From Onthophagus taurus (Eukaryota; Arthropoda; Insecta; Coleoptera; Scarabaeidae): a DNA stretch of 64,000 nucleotides. Made by a program: the position numbers and the translations under genes. How positions within the stretch are numbered: the stretch's first letter is position 1; every line of letters begins with the position of its first letter. A model generated the notes under the pieces. It saw only the letters and a program-made list of their open reading frames with translations. It had not been told where the DNA came from and did no database searches. Shown piece by piece: positions 25,401-32,074 of the stretch. The DNA lies in contig NC_091972.1 in NCBI RefSeq assembly GCF_036711975.1, positions 9,181,001 through 9,245,000 of the forward strand. Direction: 5' to 3'.

Positions 25401-27339
25401 CAGAATGCTAAAGAAAAAACTATTATGGAGTTACAACAGTAAGTTTTTTTTGTCTAAAATCGTACTTATTATTCTAATGCAATTTCTTTATTAGGGCACT
25501 AAAGAACGCACAGGCTAAATTGAAGTCTCAACAGCAAGTCCAGCAACAATTAGAAGAGCAAAGAAAGAAAGAAGAGGTAAAAATTAACCTATTAAATAAT
25601 TTAACCAAAAAATTAATATACCGTTCAATTTTTTATCAACTTTCGTGGAAAATCGTATGTATAGGCCGGACCTGCTGGTTTCCTAAAAAGCTTCTTCTAA
25701 ACCTATTCAAACCCAATCGAAGCACCATCACCAAAACATTTTTCAAATCATTCAATATCCCTATTACTCAACTGCCTCATTCCTTTTTAATGTAACACCA
25801 TTTGTGGTAGCTTCTTTTGTATTTGCCGTCTTACACGTTGTTGTTATATTGTTATACCGTGTGCCCCTTTTTATGTATTAATCAGATGGAACCTTGTAAT
25901 GATGACGAAACGCCACGAGATAAACGTGAGTATATTGTCGACCTGGAATGCCGACTGGAATCGTACGGACAAATGTTGAAAGACAACAAAAATGAAATGA
26001 ACATTCTAGAAGACAAATTACGGAGAAAGAATGAAATTTTAATCGAGATGGAAAGCAACACAGTTCATATTGATGCGTTGACACAACTGGAATGCGATTT
26101 AGACCAAAAGAACATGATAATTGAAGAACTAAATAAAAAACTAGAATCATTTTTGAAAAGTGATGATAACAAAGATGACATTCAAGATATAAACGATCTT
26201 TTATGCGTGATTAATGTCAAAGACGTCCGCATACGCGAACTGGAAGAAGCTGTTCGAGAGAGTCTTAAGATATGTACTGAACGTGAAAACGTTTTACATC
26301 AAGAAGAGAATCGAAGGAAAAGGATTTTGGAAAAAGTTCATAAGTTGGAGCAAAGATTACTTTCTTTGCAAGCAGCTCAAGCTGTTAAATGTCACTCGTG
26401 TCGACCTATTGTTTTGAGAATGCACAGTTTAGAAAGTAAATTGAGTAAATTAGTTTCTGAAAGGAAAGATAATTTACAAGAATTGGCACATATGAAGTAA
26501 GTATATTATTTCAAGTAAAAAACACAATACTGAGAATACAATTTCATTTGCAGAAGAGAAGCTCTTGAAGCCGCTATTAGTGAGAAAGACGCTCATTTAG
26601 CTCTTCTGGAAATGTCAGGAATAAGAAATGCAAAACAATCAGATGAAGTGGATCGATTAAAATTAGATAGACGAAGATTAGTGGATAGACTCAAACAAGA
26701 GGTTGTTATAAATAATTAGTATTTATTATTTTTACAATTATGAATTTTAAACGACCTTGAAAAGAAAAGTTAGTCTAAATAGTCAAATGCCGTTCATTTA
26801 ATTTCCACTAGTATTAAACTGAACACTTTTCCTTTCAATGTCGGGCCATTCCAAAACTTCTCAAATGTATAGAGTATGTCAGACCACAAGATTTATTTGG
26901 AAACGGCGAATACCAGAATGATAACGGTTAGAACTGGTATTGATAATTAACATGGGGTAAATTATCATCAAAAATTCAAAACTTGTAAATTAATAATAGT
27001 GTCAATACCATAAACCAATTTTGATTGCCATCCTCATTTACTTACATTTCCTACAAGATTTTTAATAAAATGTATGCAAACCTTGTAGGACAATTCATAA
27101 AAGATGTGCTCATGTTAAAGTAATAATGCGAGAGATTAGTTGACTACAGTTTTCCAAATAAATCGGCTAGTACAAATGGTCTGTAATACTAACAATCTTT
27201 TTTATTTAATTTAAGATTTCTTTTTTTTTCTCTTCAGAATGAGCTAAGTGTTTCTTTAATAGAAGATAGTTCCTCTTTTGAAAATTTAGACGAAATTGAC
27301 AACGATAACAACTCAGTTAATGGAAAGTTAGAAACGTGA
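737..27339 (+). CDS. brp: Bruchpilot, ELKS/CAST/ERC-family active-zone scaffold (whole gene span)
   Basis: Bruchpilot builds the electron-dense projection at insect presynaptic active zones, clustering Ca2+ channels and tethering vesicles. Exons: 737-1456, 17759-17908, 17994-18090, 18512-18567, 19570-19848, 20191-20517, 20967-21926, 21979-22131, 22197-22525, 22600-24712, 24945-25202, 25254-25438, 25495-25576 and terminal 25665-25700. They sum to 5745 nt, exactly 1915 codons with the stop. An alternative terminus uses 25886-26496, 26554-26701 and 27238-27339 (2190 codons). The N-terminal third has the strongly conserved ELKS/CAST blocks (SSMHSIKTFWSPELKKER near residues 205-225; IENLEDLLKEKDNQ near 544). 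The rest is nearly continuous heptad coiled coil rich in Glu, Lys, Arg and Gln. The fly protein is about 1740 residues, so the size is reasonable. The first ATG in frame with good context is at 737. Family identity is very secure; isoform use is inferred. Confidence 0.96.
1823..2275. mobile_element. Foldback MITE with ~120 bp terminal inverted repeats
   Basis: The left arm from 1826 (CAGCGTGTCCCGTATCTTCC) runs to about 1947. Its reverse complement fills about 2118-2273, and the right arm carries roughly 30 extra bases made of repeated ATAATGC/TATA motifs. TA dinucleotides flank both ends, as expected of a Tc1/mariner-type target site. The central ~170 bp is unique and codes for nothing visible. 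It is a non-autonomous element in brp intron 1. Confidence 0.85.
2311..2969. repeat. Array of palindromic TAGTTCTAG-type repeats bounded by 12 bp inverted repeats
   Basis: About 550 bp is built from two alternating palindromes. One is CTAGTGTTAGTTCTAG with its complement around a TTTTGCACTAGCA-like centre; the other is CATTCGGGTTTAGCC with its complement around a CTTGAGAGACG centre. The array (about 2324-2880) lies between TGTCCCACATAA at 2311-2322 and its reverse complement at 2958-2969. This suggests a transposable unit rather than a plain satellite. Related repeats recur at 41936-42360. Confidence 0.8.
3158..4643 (-). mobile_element. 5'-truncated non-LTR retrotransposon (CR1/jockey-like)
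   Basis: On the minus strand an intact reverse-transcriptase frame is followed by a short 3'UTR and a (ATT)n/(TAA)n tail at about 3162-3189. This is the hallmark of target-primed LINE insertion with a microsatellite tail instead of poly(A). Homology stops abruptly near 4643, inside the RT fingers, so the endonuclease and ORF1 are missing. The copy sits in antisense orientation in brp intron 1. I could not identify a clear target-site duplication. Confidence 0.9.
3264..4640 (-). CDS. Reverse transcriptase fragment of a LINE (458 codons)
   Basis: This is the RT domain of a non-LTR retrotransposon ORF2, which normally copies element RNA at the nicked target. Motifs in order on the minus strand: YRPISILPTISKIFE (fingers), SIDLSKAFDSVSH (palm, first catalytic Asp), GVPQGSILGPLLF and the catalytic box YADDT. 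LNEEKTQYL and a C-terminal region ending FFEIIL follow. No internal stops or frameshifts appear across the 458 codons, so the insertion is young. The N-terminal endonuclease and initial RT segments are absent and the apparent start Met is internal, so the fragment is presumably not mobile. Clade assignment (CR1/Daphne versus jockey) is uncertain. Confidence 0.93.
   Translation of the reverse strand: MFSYRNLINACLKHGVFPDELKVAKICPIYKKGHLENPASYRPISILPTISKIFEYVLADRLTNFFKKTELFNDHQHGYIKGRSITSGVNEIIQSIIKAIDQRKYVELISIDLSKAFDSVSHSYLLYKLDCYGVRGTALSMFTSYLCNRKQTVIIDGALSKTYDINVGVPQGSILGPLLFVIYVNDMPYSVPNDNVCLYADDTTFISTANNMDDLQTKTQLTLVAAKKWFGNNGLKLNEEKTQYLHFQNNVGAENNSLKFLGIYLDNKLNWQVHVENISKKLNTAIYTVRRIRNVATIFAARLAYYANFHSIATFGILFWGASSAAERVFLLQKKALRALCNLKSTQSCKQYFKEQRILTIYSVYVLNCITDMRQNIDKHIANNEKHEYNTRQKEELAIPMHRLKKTQDNSIFWGIKLFNHLPQRIRMLPQQRLQCVIKEALMEAPLYSIEDFFEIIL
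4645..11450. other. Long AT-rich intronic stretch, no recognisable gene
   Basis: Part of brp intron 1. All frames are short and lack recognisable motifs. A 21-base direct repeat lies at 7684-7704 and 7908-7928. A slightly GC-richer block at about 4880-5120 holds no long frame. I see nothing else to annotate. Confidence 0.6.
11460..12230 (+). pseudogene. piggyBac-like transposase relic
   Basis: Broken frames retain the C-terminal half of a piggyBac (DDE_Tnp_1_7) transposase. Near 11900 reads QETIAVGTF followed by an AKKAEMF-like stretch (family pattern: ...VGTxRxNRKG...KLKKGE). At 12090-12180 reads LIDMAIVNAYIIN followed by NNRRRIIAAIGLL, the family's conserved 'LLDIAVVNAYILY' helix. Stops and frameshifts interrupt nearly every segment, so it is an old dead copy in brp intron 1. 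Boundaries are approximate and terminal repeats were not found. Confidence 0.7.
13150..13500 (+). pseudogene. Tc1-like transposase relic (C-terminal half)
   Basis: Fragments in shifting frames match the DDE domain of Tc1/mariner transposases. A GIMDHRIYN segment lies near 13230-13260. HENNLKHTTTNVKYWLL lies near 13335-13385, corresponding to the usual QQDNDPKHTS...V..WL. At 13424-13483 reads DLNPIEHIWKELDRRIRK, which carries the third catalytic acidic residue. Multiple stops show it is dead. It lies inside brp intron 1. Confidence 0.8.
14047..14389 (+). other. GC-rich exon-like open block in brp intron 1
   Basis: An open frame runs from a possible acceptor (cgatag at 14041-14046) to a TGA at 14387-14389. 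It encodes about 113 residues rich in Arg, Ser, Gly and Pro (GLDRRPNCHLSGDD, SSSGPSRRTERGTRK), then the more ordered LVRIDTEKHGF and a tail ending ALETSF. The block is markedly GC-rich against AT-rich flanks, as real exons in this window are. I do not recognise the protein. It could be an alternative brp exon, an exon of another gene, or a fragment of an inserted gene. Other frames here are also partly open, which weakens the call. Confidence 0.3.
14600..15860. other. CpG-rich patches in brp intron 1, no gene
   Basis: Two GC-richer patches (about 14640-14960 and 15640-15840) stand out from the AT-rich intron but hold no convincing frame. They could be enhancers or alternative promoter/5'UTR sequence for a shorter brp transcript. 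This is suggested only by composition and position upstream of exon 2. Confidence 0.25.
17759..17908 (+). CDS. brp: brp coding exon 2 (residues 241-290)
   Basis: Acceptor ttacag, donor AAA|gtaagt, phase 0 at both ends. Encodes RQALLVRNLEEELRMR through REIAILRDTIK, collinear with the fly BRP segment KQAMLVRQLEEELRLR. It is a coiled-coil continuation of the ELKS N-terminal homology block. Confidence 0.95.
17994..18090 (+). CDS. brp: brp coding exon 3 (residues 291-323)
   Basis: Acceptor tttttag, donor G|gtgagt, leaving one base of a Gly codon. Encodes ELELRIETQKQTL and ARDESIKKLLEMLQNKGMG, nearly identical to the family block RDESIKKLLEMLQ. An 85 nt intron separates it from exon 2. Confidence 0.95.
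18512..18567 (+). CDS. brp: brp coding exon 4, 56 nt (residues 323-341)
   Basis: Acceptor gttccag completes the Gly codon. Encodes KEEERQMFQQMQAMAQKQ, as in fly BRP. The donor CAG|gtgctt is weak. Phase 0 at the 3' end allows joining either to the exon at 19570 or directly to 20191, and both joins preserve the frame. Confidence 0.92.
18568..19569 (+). other. brp: brp intron 4, possible degraded repeat
   Basis: A 1.0 kb intron. Its middle (about 18945-19240) carries the short inverted motif TTTCGGGTTTC/GAAACCCGAAA about 200 bp apart, with GTAAGCTTTCACGGCTGG-like sequence at its left end. This is suggestive of an old non-autonomous element. No gene is supported. Confidence 0.35.
19570..19848 (+). 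CDS. brp: brp in-frame cassette exon (residues 342-434)
   Basis: 279 nt, phase 0 on both sides, acceptor ctgcag and donor CAA|gtaagt, so it can be skipped without a frameshift. It encodes ELRAANDTLRTLQTQLE, then TIKVLLDTKDARIATLEREVNLLESELDRAL, and a Gly-rich tail (GGGGFFGGGSLPPPTP). The middle resembles the vertebrate ELKS segment ALQTVIEMKDSKISSMERGL. As I remember it, the classical fly BRP reads QKQLDEFR straight across this point. Inclusion is therefore probably isoform-specific. Confidence 0.85.
19969..20042 (+). repeat. CTA/CTT trinucleotide-rich microsatellite in brp intron
   Basis: About 70 bp of CTA/CTT/ACT triplets just downstream of the cassette exon and about 150 nt before the next exon. 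The pyrimidine-rich run is near enough to affect cassette splicing, which is inference. It is likely length-polymorphic. Confidence 0.85.
20191..20517 (+). CDS. brp: brp coding exon 6 (residues 435-543)
   Basis: Acceptor ggtacag, donor AAG|gtaacc, phase 0. Encodes LDEFRMEIQRRDQEILAMG, the HIGVLKESLCAKEEHYNML block shared by fly BRP and vertebrate ELKS, a Gln-rich stretch, and DIKDRKINVLQRK. Among the most conserved parts of the protein. Confidence 0.96.
20967..21926 (+). CDS. brp: brp coding exon 7 (residues 544-863)
   Basis: Acceptor caacag, donor CGA|gtaagt, 320 whole codons. Starts IENLEDLLKEKDNQVDMARARL and includes SSLEEAIGDKEKQMNQLREQRDRAEQEK, then insect-type coiled-coil repeats (LEKSQGEVYRLKARLEN). 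It links the ELKS-like N-terminal half to the insect-specific filament-forming half. Confidence 0.96.
21979..22131 (+). CDS. brp: brp coding exon 8 (residues 864-914)
   Basis: Follows a 52 nt intron. Encodes VQLEKEKQGYDFENVQSQLDK through KYEKSQ with donor CAA|gtaagt. Coiled coil with KALGQSARIQKEKD, matching the fly KALGQAARMQKER. Confidence 0.93.
22197..22525 (+). CDS. brp: brp coding exon 9 (residues 915-1024)
   Basis: Acceptor tttag, donor AG|gtaaaa. Encodes ISISRLQKEKETVLEE, IQIERDDAIAEIDILKEKLDK and NKEFEKILEKYDR, collinear with the fly MERDDAVTEVEILKEKLDK segment. The intron after it is 74 nt. Confidence 0.94.
22600..24712 (+). CDS. brp: brp coding exon 10, large coiled-coil exon (residues 1024-1728)
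   Basis: A 2113 nt exon completing an Arg codon at its acceptor and ending CAG|gtgaga. It encodes almost pure coiled coil, rich in Lys, Glu, Arg and Gln. Recognisable family segments include ARDATELEAGRLAQELEKSQMHLAKALE and QLVNQLEKSQDMLMNFQQEL, both close to fly BRP. In the fly the corresponding region forms the elongated filament whose C-terminus tethers vesicles. Minus-strand frames beneath it are artefacts of codon bias. Confidence 0.95.
24945..25202 (+). CDS. brp: brp coding exon 11 (residues 1729-1814)
   Basis: Acceptor tatcag, donor AAG|gtaaat, 86 whole codons. Encodes LELHETTKKLQMAP, then Gln/Lys/Glu coiled coil ending LKKRKEQMDQLESSLQK, which matches fly LRKRKEQMDQLEKSLQ. Confidence 0.94.
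25254..25438 (+). CDS. brp: brp coding exon 12 (residues 1815-1876)
   Basis: Follows a 51 nt intron. Encodes AGGSAAAGELQKKL through LLQLVQMSQEEQNAKEKTIMELQ, near-identical to the fly sequence. It ends two bases into a Gln codon with donor gtaagt. Confidence 0.95.
25495..25576 (+). CDS. brp: brp coding exon 13, last exon common to both tails (residues 1876-1903)
   Basis: Encodes ALKNAQAKLKSQQQVQQQLEEQRKKEE with donor GAG|gtaaaa, phase 0. It can splice to the short terminal exon at 25665 or to the ELKS-like tail at 25886. Both acceptors are phase 0, so the choice of acceptor decides the C-terminus. Confidence 0.93.
25665..25700 (+). CDS. brp: brp short terminal exon (AGPAGFLKSFF tail)
   Basis: Eleven codons plus stop after the acceptor tatag. 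The product ends AGPAGFLKSFF, practically the C-terminus of fly BRP (GPAGFLKSFF). In fly studies the extreme BRP C-terminus tethers synaptic vesicles to the dense projection. The exon is too short for ordinary gene finders and lies inside a misleading read-through frame. Confidence 0.93.
   Translation, partial: AGPAGFLKSFF
25886..26496 (+). CDS. brp: brp alternative ELKS/CAST-like C-terminal exon A
   Basis: Acceptor atcag, phase 0, donor AA|gtaagt. Encodes MEPCNDDETPRDKREYIVDLECRLESY, then coiled coil with the vertebrate ELKS/ERC signature VRIRELEEAVRESLKICTERENVL (ERC: DEALRESVQITAEREMVL). It includes CHSCRP, a small cysteine motif. The leading ATG means it could also begin a separate short transcript, but the spliced join to exon 13 is in frame. 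Family identity is clear; usage is inferred. Confidence 0.85.
26554..26701 (+). CDS. brp: brp alternative ELKS/CAST-like C-terminal exon B
   Basis: Completes a Lys codon and encodes REALEAAISEKDAHLALLEMS through RRRLVDRLKQE, closely matching vertebrate ERC (KQEALLAAISEKDANIALLELS...RLVQQLKQQ). The following donor gttgtt is weak. Read-through adds only VVINN and then stops, so two endings of this tail are possible. Confidence 0.87.
27238..27339 (+). CDS. brp: brp alternative C-terminal exon C
   Basis: Acceptor ctcttcag after a long polypyrimidine run. 33 codons, NELSVSLIEDSSSFENLDEIDNDN..., ending GKLET and stop. An acidic Ser/Asp/Asn tail follows LKQ at about the position where vertebrate ERC has LMADNYEDD. 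Inclusion depends on the weak upstream gttgtt donor, so confidence is moderate. Confidence 0.6.
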   Translation, partial: NELSVSLIEDSSSFENLDEIDNDNNSVNGKLET

Positions 27340-29875
27340 CACAATGTCATGTGAAATGGCAAAAATAATTTCCAGGGATGATTAAAACGTTTTCGGGCGA
27401 ATTTTGTAGTTTAAGAAGAAGACATGACAATAATTGGGGGAATGAGGCAGAGTGGTGCATCAAAATCTATGTATTCTCCTCGTTCGAGTTAATATTAAGT
27501 GTCAGCACTGAAGTCAAAAAAAGAAATCCTTTACTTCGATTAAATGACGTCGTGTGGTTGTTGTAATTTTATTACCTTCAGTGCTCAGACATTCGTATTC
27601 TGTAATATAATTGTATTATTATCCAATAATGAGATAAAAAGTAATAATTGTAGCTTTTATTATAAAACAATTATGATAGTATACGTTCGTCCTATTTAAA
27701 AGGTGAATTATTATAGTTAAAAATATTAACGATATTATTTTAAAATCTCGTTACTCCTTTATGTTCATAGTTAATATCGGATAATTAATTGTGTACAGAT
27801 AATTTTAAGTCTCACAATTATCTTGTATGTATTTAATTCACCATCATCATCTTCAAAAATACACATACGCGTGCGTAAGTAAAGCAAAAAACATAGATGG
27901 GCAAAAAACATAGCTTAGAAGAGCATTTAAACATTAAACTAGCAAAAATATAGATCTTGCATCAGTCATACTATTAATAAGTAAAAACATTGGCCGACAA
28001 GGTACAATATGTTTAGGTAAATGTACAGTATTGTAAAAAACTTCGTTATTTGCGTGAAAATAAGAGAATTAATCGAGAGGAATAAGTCAGCGGGCGACAA
28101 GGAAAATGATAAAATTCTTCCAGGCGTCCCTAAGGATATGCGCACAAAACCGCCCCCTGACAAACTCCCCCGACTAGCACGAAATTTTCGTTTTAATTTT
28201 AAATTGTTGAATAACGCGCATAAAGTCGCTGAGTTTTCGCATTTGTACATTCATCAAAATAAAAAAAAATCATATCATTAAAAACGGCCGAGCAACACTG
28301 CCAATCTCGTGCCATTATTACGTGTTTAACGCCATCGGTGGTGCAAAGAAGCGCCCCAACGGATGTTACTAGTTTATTTTTCTTTTACTCTTTTTGGGAG
28401 AACAAACAAACAATATTATTAAACAAAAAAATAAATAACGTATGAAAACCTTTCTATGTATATGGTAAAGAGACCAAACGTGCGCAGAAAAGACGATGTA
28501 CCATTACGGTTTCTTAAAGGAAATTAAAAATCCTATACAGTAAAGATTTTAAAAGAAAAATGTCTTTTCCGCTTGTAGTTTAAAAGAAAAATTGGTTTTA
28601 ACCAATATAAAGCACCTCATTTTTCTCCTCTAGTAACTCGTTAAACTCAAAATATGAAAAAAACCGTCTATATTTCAATAGATATTTGAAAACTTGAAAA
28701 TATATTTGTTATAAAACTAATAAAAGTCGTTCAACTCCCAAAAGAAAATGAACTATTTCAAAACAGCTAAGTTACTACTGGTGAAAAAATAATCGAATTG
28801 TAAGGTACCCTCCTAACGACTACATATGTAATTGTACCGAGTGCTCTACTCATTCTGTGTGTATTTATGTACTTAAACTGTTTACGATTACTATTTACTC
28901 TTAACGATTAGCGAATATTAAAAAAATAAATTTAAGAGGAAAATAAAAATACAAGTGTGCACAATAAATATACGTTTGAATGGATGGCGAGCTATCAAAA
29001 CATTAATGAATAAAATCACAACGTACAACACATCACATAACAGAAAAAACACACAGAAACACAAACACACACACACAGTATCCGAATCGCAATATAATCG
29101 TTATTCGCATCACATGTAGTCATCGGGAGTTGATTTCTCTGACGAAACAAAAAAAGAAATAATTATGTACTATTATTCACCATAGATCAACAATATAGAA
29201 ATCATCTTTCAACGTGGCACATATCCCATATATCAAACAAAAACTCGATATTGAGAAAGAGTTTAAAACATAATAAAAATAAAAGTGAAGGAAGAGTGGA
29301 GAATATATCAAGTTGCTTTTTATAATAAATACTATATGATAAAATATAATAAAATTATATTACGGAGAAAGTAATTTTTGGATTCGTATATTAAAATAGA
29401 AAAAAAATAAACCATTGTTAGTTGAGCGATATAATAATAATGATAATAAATGTTATTAATTATTATTGTTACGGTTCTGTCCCTACTCGTTCGTTTCATT
29501 CTTCTAACGGTGAAACAGAAAAAAAATCACGCACCGTTTTAGCCCAATTTGGCGTTAGAAGCATTACCCGAACGATAATCCGAAAATAACAAGCAAAAAG
29601 CGCTGAAGAAACCAAAACCAATGTATTCGCGCAGTATGTTGTATGTATAATAGTGAATAAGTAGTTAACATTTTTTTTTAAGTTTCACTTCACCCCCACG
29701 TAAGTTTTCCTCCCTTTCATGTCATGCTGTTGTAAAAGCGAATCCGAACGATGTGTACGGACGAATGTGTGAAAAAGAAAGCGATGCAAAAATTATTTCG
29801 TTTTGTTTCATTTATTTAATCCTAACCCAAAATATATTAATAGAATATTGTCTCATATAGCACGACTTGTTACTG
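27340..29875. other. brp 3' flank / possible 3'UTR, no recognised gene
   Basis: AT-rich sequence with AC-rich microsatellite at about 29045-29078. An 86-codon ATG frame at 28021-28281 is the only notable ORF (listed separately). I see no other gene. The distance over which brp transcripts extend cannot be judged. Confidence 0.5.
28021..28281 (+). CDS. Hypothetical 86-residue ORF downstream of brp
   Basis: An ATG frame of 86 codons whose middle is GC-richer than its surroundings, with GVPKDMRTKPPPDKLPRLARNF. No domain is recognised. It could be a small gene, a piece of a longer spliced gene, or chance. There is no splice or promoter support. Confidence 0.2.
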   Translation: MYSIVKNFVICVKIRELIERNKSAGDKENDKILPGVPKDMRTKPPPDKLPRLARNFRFNFKLLNNAHKVAEFSHLYIHQNKKKSYH

Positions 29876-30033
29876 GTTCTTATTTATAAAAACGGTGGCT
29901 AAAACAAGATGTATTAAGATATTGCAAAATGTCGTCAAGAAAAGAAATCTTACAGCAAAATTGCGAAAAATTGTATATCTAAGCTGAACATTATCAAAAA
30001 TTACAATGAGACTGATTCTTTCTACAGTTAAGT

Positions 30034-30135
30034 GCGTACAGGTCAGCCAAAGAAACTGTCTAGAAGAGATGTTATTAAAAGTAAGCCAAAACCCTAGAGT
30101 TAGTGCGCCAAAATTAATTGACCACTTCGTACCAA
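30034..30135 (+). pseudogene. Tc1-like transposase relic, N-terminal piece
   Basis: RTGQPKKLSRRDVIK is followed after a frameshift by KVSQNPRVSAPKLIDHF, the helix-turn-helix linker region of Tc1 transposases (family: RxKKLxxRxxRxIxRxVKxNPRxSAxxLA). Its continuation lies about 1.9 kb downstream at 32075, separated by inserted sequence. Confidence 0.75.
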
Positions 30136-30233
30136 ATTCGTTGCTATCGCTTCGGACAGCTATCGTCTTTTGTTTTCACCCTATCGGCAAAAACTGAAAA
30201 ATTTACGAAAACTACAAACGCAAATATTTTACT

Positions 30234-30706
30234 TAAGCGCGGGTCACACTAGGCTGCTTGTCAGAGTTGCTGGTCAGCGGCGGACACAAGCATCAGCAAG
30301 CAGCGGCGGTCACACTGCCTGCTACTGCTCGCCATTTCGTTTAGTCGCTTTCAACAACCATGTCGTCTGTGGGTCCATGTAAACAATGAATTAAGCAGTT
30401 ATTAAGGGTGGGTTAACAGAACAGACATCGAACATAAACAAAGGACCACGTGGCACGTGCTGGTTTACTCGCCGCTGATGCGCTGCTTGAGTGGTCAGAC
30501 TGCGCTGCTCGCTGATGGTAGCGCGTGCTAGAAATTCACGTGACCTGCTAGTTGCTGCTGCCTGCCTATCAAAGTAGAACTTGTCCAATTTCACCAACCG
30601 CTGACAAATACTGAATTGTCGAAGAATTTTATGCTCACACGAAGCTGATTGATGGCTGACAGTAGCTACTTCCACAACTCGCGTCTGGCAAGCACCCGCG
30701 CTTTAT
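30234..30706. mobile_element. GC-rich inverted-repeat MITE (PIF/Harbinger- or hAT-like)
   Basis: Starts AAGCGCGGGT and ends ACCCGCGCTT. The subterminal stretch on each side is rich in GCTGCTTG/GCTGATGC motifs in inverted arrangement. About 470 bp and much more GC-rich than its flanks. It codes for nothing convincing. It lies between the two halves of a Tc1 relic, so it inserted later. The target-site duplication is unclear, leaving the superfamily open. Confidence 0.7.
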
Positions 30707-30794
30707 AATCTCACGTATAACAAAACTGAATAAAACTTAACTTAACTTAACTTTAATAATGAAAAATTAACCTTACCAAACATTGTTTTCCGGG

Positions 30795-31705
30795 ATGATT
30801 GACAGGCGGAAAGAAAACTGACATTCCTAATATTCCTTCACGGTATAATTGGGGTTTCAAAATAAAAGTGACCTATCCTAACATTCCTTCGTGCTATAAT
30901 TCGGGGTTTCAAAAGAAAACCAATCTATTCAACATTCCTGTACGCTATAATTGGGACTTCAAAACTACCTGTCTTAACATTCCTTCGCGGTCTAATGAGG
31001 TTTCAAAAGAAAAGTACCTGTCTTAACATTCCTTCACACTTTAATGGGATTTCAAAAGAAAACAACCTGTCTTAACATTCCTTCACGCTTTAATTAGGGT
31101 TTCTTCACGCTATAATTGGGGTACAAAAGAAAACCGACATTCCTTCGCCCTGTAATTGAGGTTCAAAAGAAAACTGACCTATCGTAATATTCCTTCACGG
31201 TTTAATTAGGGTTTCTTCACGCTATCATTGCGGTAAAAAAGAAAACCGACATTAGGACTTCAAAAGAAAACTACTTGTCTTAACATTAATTCACGCTTTA
31301 ATGCGGTTTCAAAAGAAAACTACCTGTCTTAACATTCCTTCACGCTTTAATTAGGGTTTCTTCATGCTATAATTGGGACAAAAGAAAACCAACACTCCTT
31401 CACGCTTTAATGGGGTTTCAAAAGAAAGCTACATGTCTTAACATTCCTTCACGCTTTAATGGGGTTTCAAAAGAAGACTACCTGTCTTAACATTCCTTCA
31501 CGCTTTAATTAAGGTTTCTTCACGCTATAATTGAGGTACAAAAGAAAACCGACATTCCTTCACGCTGTAATAGGGGTTCAAAAGAGAACTGACCTATCCT
31601 AACATTCCTTCACGGTATAATTGGTGTTTCAAAAGAAAACTGACCTATCCCAACATTCCTTCACGCTATAATTGTGGGGTTTCAAAGGAAAACTGACTAC
31701 TCAAT
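30795..31705 (+). repeat. Minisatellite of ~50 bp units
   Basis: At least 15 degenerate tandem units around ACATTCCTTCACGC-TTAATGGGGTTTCAAAAGAAAACTACCTGTCTTA. Many are about 49-54 bp; some are truncated or carry an extra GGTTTCTTCACGC segment. The 75-codon frame at its start (30799-31026) merely reflects units near 51 bp, which keep one frame open. Confidence 0.92.
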
Positions 31706-32074
31706 ATTTTTATTACAGTTGATTGACATTTGTAAACAAAACTAACCTGACTCAACTTTTCTTTTCTGAAATTGCTCATTTTTTTTTAATCTTACTATGT
31801 TAAAATACATTCTTTGATATTTTGCCGAAATTGTGTAGAACAGGCAAAATAAATTATATGCATCAACTTAAAAACCTTTTTTTCCATCATAATTATGCAA
31901 CATTTATTATCAGAAAAAAAAATAACGAATTATTTTAGGCCATACCCAGCTATGGTTGTATTTAAAAAAATAAAGTTACCTACGCCACTGCATTCTTCGT
32001 AAAACGTTGCCCATACAATGCTTTAATTATAATACTCCATCTTTGGTAATAAGTGAAATATTCGCGTTTGTCGT

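Noticed and set aside
30799-31026. 75-codon repeat protein
   Set aside because: Lies in the minisatellite. The repeated peptide is a by-product of units close to a multiple of three.
30795-31705. Tandem repeats considered as a CRISPR array
   Set aside because: Units are contiguous and degenerate without unique spacers, and the DNA is eukaryotic.
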